Positions 60,801 through 64,000 of a DNA stretch of 64,000 bases are shown piece by piece; within the stretch, counting starts at the first letter, position 1; every line of letters starts with the position of its first letter. Source of the stretch: Phascolomyces articulosus (Eukaryota > Mucoromycota > Mucoromycetes > Mucorales > Lichtheimiaceae); the NCBI GenBank assembly GCA_025677815.1, contig JAIXMP010000022.1:682001-746000 (forward strand), read 5' to 3'. The translations under genes and the position numbers were made by a program. The notes under the pieces were generated by a model. It did not search any database, was not told where the DNA came from, and worked only from the letters and a program-made list of their open reading frames with translations.

Positions 60801-62806
60801 GGAAGTTCAGCCGAAATACGACGTTGTTGAATATCATAAAGAATGACCGAAGTAGGCGTGGACATTAAAAGACCACCTGTACCTGCATAAAAGATTTCAT
60901 TGACTTGGCCTGGTGTCTTGAATGATTTGGTAGGATTATTGGAAAGATCACGAATTTGTACTTGTTGACCCACTTTATCAAATACAGCAAATCGATTACG
61001 AGCAATAAACAATGCAGCTTGACCTTCTCCTCGTTTGGATTCATCTGAAGGTTCTTTTAAACTTCCAGAAAGGTTTTTGGGTAAATGGTATAATTCATAA
61101 ACACCACCATCATGAGGCTAAAATATTTCAAAAAAAAAAAAGTTAGAGAAAGAAAGGATCTCTTTTTTTTTTGTTTGTTGGGCTCTAGAAAAAAAAATGA
61201 AATCATCCCCCAATTACCGAGGTAACAAGAACAGCACGTTCAGCTGGGTTATAAGATAATGTACGAGGGACAACATAAGGTGAATCCAATTTACGAATAC
61301 TAAGGACTTCTTGATCCGCTCCACTATTCAAATCATGAATATGAATGATTTTATCCTTGATATAAAATACTTGATTTTGATGAATTTGATAAGCGGGACG
61401 TTCTCGTTCAAGTTTAAATACAATCAAACCACTATCATGACCTATTGAAAGAAAAAAAGAAAGAATAAGACACGTGTACATTGCTTTTCTATAAGATAAA
61501 GTAAACATACCAGCAGCAAAAAGATTGAGTTCAGGATGAGCAGTAAGAACCCAGAAGCGATCATGATCTCTTCGGAAAGTTGCCAATGAAGTACGTTTTG
61601 TCACGTCCCAAACACGAATCGACTTGTCTTCACCATCCGATAAAATAAGTTCCTGGCGTGGATGGAAAATAGCACTTGAGACGTTGTTATAATGACCACG
61701 GCAACTATCCACTTCCCAAGCCTTGGTTTCTATAAGCATCAAATGATTTCACATGAGCAAAACAACAACTTATTTTCCATCATCATCATCATCATCATTT
61801 CCAAATACATTCCATTGAACCTTCAAGTAAACATACCACTCATACGCCAAAGTTTAACTTGACGATCATCCCCAGCCGAAACAATCAAGGGCAAGGTAGG
61901 ATGAAATGAAGCCCAATTAACACCATGATCATGTCCTTCCAAAACATATTTCACCATGACATCTGTCGAACCAAACAAATCCGCTTGACTTTGACGATTA
62001 AAAGAATCTTCAAAACTCATAGGGGTAGGAGCTTGATTTTTTTTACGTAAACCAGAGATATCCCATACACGTACAGTTTGATCCATGGAAGCTGATACGA
62101 CGAGATCATTTTTGGGATGAAATTGTGCACACATGACATAATGATTATGACCTGTCAAGATAGCAATACAACTTCTGGATTGCCAATTCCAAATACGAAT
62201 GGTTTGATCGTCAGAGGCAGATATCACCCAAGGATGTTCAGGATGGAAAAACACGGTACGCACATAGTCTAAATGACCATTTAATGTGAATAAACAACGT
62301 CGTGTTTTATAATTCCATACTTTGATTTTGTAATCATCACCACCAGAGACGAAAAGAGGTTGCGTTGGATGAAATGCAATGCCACGAACAGGACCTTTTT
62401 ATTTTTTTTTTATTTTTTCAGAAAAAAAAATAAATAAATAAATGAGTTTCATGCTTTCTTTTTTTTTAATGGTGGAGTATATATATATATATTTTATATA
62501 CCGTCATGTTCATCGAATCGTTCGAGTAAAGTGCCCATGCGATAATCCCATAGTTGAATACATCCATTATGTAATGACGCCAAGATCCATGGTCGTTTCG
62601 CGTGAAAGGAGATGCCTTTGACGCGGTTACTTTTCGATTCAAACTATCAATGGCAATACATTATTAATAAAAATAGGGGTCTTGGTTTTTTTTTTCTTTC
62701 TCTTCCTTTTTTTTTTCTCGTATAAATAGATGACGTGTTTCATTTCAAACATGTTCTTTATGTATTGTTTCTCTTATTCTTATCTCACCTTTGTTAACAT
62801 CTGCAT
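57875..62806 (-). CDS. COPA: Coatomer subunit alpha (COPI)
   Basis: Twelve exons (62806-62789, 62643-62502, 62394-61837, 61729-61511, 61441-61218, 61117-60733, 60648-60510, 60399-60159, 59989-59834, 59729-59531, 59413-58203, 58117-57875) encode about 1244 residues, the usual length. The start [16 protein letters not shown] and the WD40 repeats ([43 protein letters not shown]) are near-textbook. A second beta-propeller, the alpha-solenoid ([17 protein letters not shown]) and an acidic linker ([15 protein letters not shown]) follow. The C-terminal domain ends in two Cys pairs and GLRIMI. Alpha-COP is the scaffold of the coat that returns cargo from Golgi to ER and binds KKxx tails through its first propeller. 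The first exon is 18 nt. Confidence 0.96.
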
Positions 62807-63706
62807 TGTGAATGAATATGCATTAATTATTTTTTGCAGATGAGGGAGCAGAAAAAAAAAAAAGAGAGACCTTTAGAAAAAAAAAAGTGTATGTATAGGT
62901 CGGGTATGCCAACACAGCCTATGTAATTCAAAGGGCGCCCTAAGTTTTACGCATTGTTAGGGGAATACAGTAGCGAATGGGAAGACACCGCAACGTGGCA
63001 AATTATGCTGATATGAAAAAAAGAGAGGTTTTTTTTTTAGTTGTCAAAAACTAAGAAAATCAACATTTTGCATCTAAACATTTTTTTTTTCTACGCCGTT
63101 TTATATATATATATATATATAAATATATTATAAAAAAAAATTATACATCATATACAAGTGAGAGAGAGAAAGAAAGCTACAATGAAAATGAAGGGAAGGG
63201 ATATATAATTATATTAAAAATGATTATATGTTCCAATATGTCAGCCTTGATTGATGAAGAGTGAAATAAAAAGGAGGATTGATGAGAGAAAGAGCCATAT
63301 AAAAATGAAAAAAAAAATAGCATAAATATAAAATAAAAATAAAAAAAGAAAATTAATGCCACACGACCTGTTGACTCGCTATAAACTTTTTGGAGAGGAA
63401 ATTAAATATGAATTTTCTTCTGGGGAAGATATACATATATATTTTCTAAAATGAATAAACGATCTACGTTGTCCATCTTATCAAATATATAATAAAAGAA
63501 GAAGAAGAAGAAGAGGAAGGAAAGTAGTAGTATATATAATTATCATCATCATGTTGCTTGGTCGTTGTTGTTGTTGTCGTTATATATTTATATATATTTA
63601 TATAATATAATTATTTATATATATATATATTTTTTATAATATGATTTATCAAACATGTGTTGTCTCGTTAAAAGGATAAATAATGATCATAATCATGATT
63701 CTTTTA
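62807..63706. other. Intergenic region, no gene recognised
   Basis: 900 nt of very AT-rich sequence with TA repeats (63101-63130, 63582-63640), a GAA repeat (63498-63515) and the coatomer alpha promoter. No coding signature seen. Confidence 0.45.
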
Positions 63707-63892
63707 TTATTTGGGTTTGAGTAATGGACATGTAATTGGTTCGTGTCCATACTTTCCACACCATTTACTAATAGAAAGAAGAAGAAAAAAAAAAAGAATA
63801 AATCAGTATACTATATATTATTACGCGTTGTCGTTTAATGATGCTTACCATTGGCCACCAGTAAGATTGACCGGTTTAATGTATGGCATCAT
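63707..63892 (-). CDS. 34-residue CCHC zinc-knuckle microprotein
   Basis: Two exons (63892-63849, 63767-63707) with an 81-nt GT-AG intron and a strong polypyrimidine tract. The frame is kept exactly (codon TG|T makes the first Cys). The product starts MMPYIKPVNLTGGQ and continues CKWCGKYGHEPITC then PLLKPK: a perfect C-x2-C-x4-H-x4-C zinc knuckle. Such knuckles bind single-stranded RNA or DNA or proteins. There is no splice acceptor directly upstream of the ATG, so it need not be the end of a larger gene, but an upstream exon beyond 64000 cannot be excluded. It is too short for ordinary gene finders. Confidence 0.55.
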
Positions 63893-64000
63893 GAATAATA
63901 ATAAAAAAGAAAAGAAGAAAGTGAAAATAAGTTTATGTAGATTAGCCTTTTTATAATAATTATTTATTTATTTATTTATCTTTTTGCCAGTCAAAAATAT

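Overview
This 64 kb window looks like nuclear DNA of an early-diverging filamentous fungus, most likely Mucoromycota (Mucorales-like). The base composition is AT-rich with many A/T homopolymers and TA/CT microsatellites. Genes are densely packed and cut by many short GT-AG introns (mostly 50-130 nt). Proteins carry Gln, Asn, Ser and Thr runs. The gene set includes SMG9, SNAPC3, Rogdi, a CK2 beta subunit, a protoglobin-domain protein and Cu/Zn SOD. The genus cannot be fixed from sequence alone.

Layout, left to right. 1-365 is the N-terminus of a P4-type flippase leaving the window. 2791-4742 is SMG9 (nonsense-mediated decay). 5300-6900 is copy A of an unclassified 1.5 kb repeat. 7458-9865 is SNAPC3. 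10595-12388 is a secreted, probably GPI-anchored zincin. 12817-14102 (minus) and 14799-16564 (plus) are a divergent pair: a VIT/CCC1-type vacuolar metal transporter and Rogdi/RAV2, a V-ATPase assembly factor. 16828-18419 is a bZIP factor that, once spliced, gains a transmembrane segment. 18573-20130 holds two small minus-strand genes, one with a Cys-rich tail and one single-pass membrane protein. 21462-23040 is casein kinase 2 beta and 23932-25239 is a FYRN/FYRC (TBRG1-like) protein. 26110-27660 is repeat copy B. 27922-29882 is a coiled-coil protein with PPxY and NPF motifs. 31369-32182 is a tail-anchored protoglobin.

From 32.2 to 37.3 kb the window is a transposon graveyard: a frameshifted PIF/Harbinger transposase, its Myb/SANT-like partner on the opposite strand, and a scrambled remnant of the 1.5 kb repeat. 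Housekeeping genes resume with a rhomboid protease (37504-39041), Cu/Zn SOD (39574-40305), a secreted histidine phosphatase of the MINPP/phytase clade (41068-42378), a tail-anchored EEP hydrolase (44461-46010), an acid-lipase/steryl-ester-hydrolase-like gene (46196-48230), a TMEM135-like membrane protein (48860-50648) and a single C2H2 zinc-finger protein (51011-52042). A partial third repeat copy lies at 53.0-53.6 kb. The window ends with HSP70 (54405-57347), coatomer alpha (57875-62806) and a spliced 34-residue zinc-knuckle microprotein (63707-63892).

No operon-like system or biosynthetic cluster is present. The most thought-provoking items are the membrane-tethered bZIP, the tail-anchored protoglobin, the zinc-knuckle microprotein, the shared promoter of the vacuolar metal transporter and Rogdi, and the repeat family whose two full copies are nearly identical in the core but diverged at both edges. 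All exon models were read by eye from splice signals and frame continuity. No searches were run.
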